8,036 nt of DNA. Source: Gammaproteobacteria bacterium (GTDB lineage: Bacteria > Pseudomonadota > Gammaproteobacteria > Granulosicoccales > Granulosicoccaceae). The notes under the pieces were generated by a model that searched no databases, was not told the origin of the DNA, and worked only from the letters and a program-made list of their open reading frames with translations. The DNA lies in contig JAHQVR010000323.1 in assembly GCA_019634245.1 (NCBI GenBank), forward strand, positions 1 to 8,036, written 5' to 3'. Of the stretch, positions 7,557-8,036 are shown piece after piece. Numbering within the stretch: the first letter of the stretch is position 1; each line of letters starts with the position of its first letter. Position numbers and translations under genes: made by a program.

Positions 7557-8036
7557 TTACTGAAGCAATTCAGCAGTGATCATTAGCTTAACCTCGTCAC
7601 TGATATGTGGCGCATTTGCTCCCATACCCCACTCTGAGCGCAGCACTTGACCTGCTGCATCCAGTCCTATCACTGGCTTGCCAGCCATTGGGTGCATCAT
7701 GGCGTTGTTGATGGTGACCATTAGAGAAGCCGGTTTGGTGGCGCCTTTGATGGTGAGATCGCCAGTCACTTTATAGACGCTGTCTCCGGCAGCCTCTATA
7801 GAGGTTGAGGTGAACGTGATTTCCCCATGATTAGCGGTGTCGAACCACTTACCGCCTGTGATGTGGTCATGCCACACTGGCGACCCTGCAATCACACTAT
7901 TGGTATCTATAACCACCGTCACTGTGGATTTTGTAGGATCGGCATTGTCCAGGTTCAGATCCATGGAAAAGTCATCGAACCCTATGGTTGGATTTGACAG
8001 GCCCAGGTGTGAATACTGAAAATTTATGTAGGCGTG
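7557..8036 (-). CDS. YceI family lipid-binding periplasmic protein (5' partial)
   Basis: The frame stays open from the TAA at 7559-7557 to the window edge, giving 159 residues. The segment before the first visible Met (7964) reads HAYINFQYSHLGLSNPTIGF, the conserved YceI start region (HSxVxFxxxHLGxSxxxGxF). So that Met is not the true start; the start and any signal peptide lie outside the window. Other family marks are the WHDHITGGKWFDT stretch, where typical YceI has a D-x-H and a following FFD motif, then VTGDLTIKGATKP and a C-terminal strand ending EVKLMITAELLQ. Family members form a lipocalin-like beta barrel that holds a polyisoprenoid in the periplasm. A physiological role in this organism cannot be read from the sequence. 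It is not closely similar to the YceI domain of the adjacent fusion. The gene ends in its own terminator at 7495-7528. Confidence 0.93.
   Translation of the reverse strand, partial: HAYINFQYSHLGLSNPTIGFDDFSMDLNLDNADPTKSTVTVVIDTNSVIAGSPVWHDHITGGKWFDTANHGEITFTSTSIEAAGDSVYKVTGDLTIKGATKPASLMVTINNAMMHPMAGKPVIGLDAAGQVLRSEWGMGANAPHISDEVKLMITAELLQ

Noticed and set aside
7557..7964. YceI gene as a complete 135-residue ORF starting at 7964
   Set aside because: The same frame continues to the window edge with conserved YceI residues, so the gene is 5' partial and the Met is internal.
1..8036. Mobile element, CRISPR, toxin-antitoxin or defence system
   Set aside because: I looked for repeated arrays, terminal inverted repeats, transposase or integrase motifs and small paired ORFs and found none. 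All long frames are explained by metabolic or membrane genes.

Overview
The window looks like ordinary chromosomal DNA from a free-living, aerobic proteobacterium. GC content is moderate, close to half by eye. A heterotetrameric sarcosine oxidase, a single-chain pyruvate carboxylase and a cytochrome b561 joined to a YceI domain would suit a marine gammaproteobacterium, but that placement is inference. I see no tRNA, rRNA, CRISPR array, insertion sequence, integrase or phage gene. Coding density is very high. The longest gap between genes is about 115 bases and holds a clear terminator.

Positions 1-1791 (plus strand) are the 3' end of a sarcosine oxidase operon: the last 49 codons of the alpha subunit (soxA), the complete gamma subunit (soxG, joined by an ATGA overlap), and a 315-residue SRPBCC + GyrI-like two-domain protein. 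The Shine-Dalgarno (SD) sequence of that third gene lies inside a perfect 7-bp hairpin. Sarcosine oxidase converts sarcosine, tetrahydrofolate and O2 to glycine, methylene-tetrahydrofolate and H2O2. The role of the third protein is unknown.

Positions 1813-6206 (minus strand, convergent with the sox genes) hold a complete alpha4-type pyruvate carboxylase (pyc) and, through a GTGA overlap, a BASS/SBF-family transporter with an atypical cation-site motif. The coupling suggests a transporter for pyruvate or a related organic acid, which is a hypothesis. The two convergent blocks are only 21 bases apart.

Positions 6306-8036 (minus strand) hold a five-helix cytochrome b561-YceI fusion and, upstream of it, a separate YceI gene that runs off the window end. 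A strong intrinsic terminator lies between them. All four expected haem-ligand histidines are present in the fusion. The fifth helix would place its YceI domain in the periplasm, beside the likely quinone/haem site.

Nothing here looks like a defence system or mobile element. The observations most worth following up are the b561-YceI fusion next to a free YceI gene, the pyc-BASS coupling, the SD-masking hairpin, and the domain fusion at the end of the sox operon.
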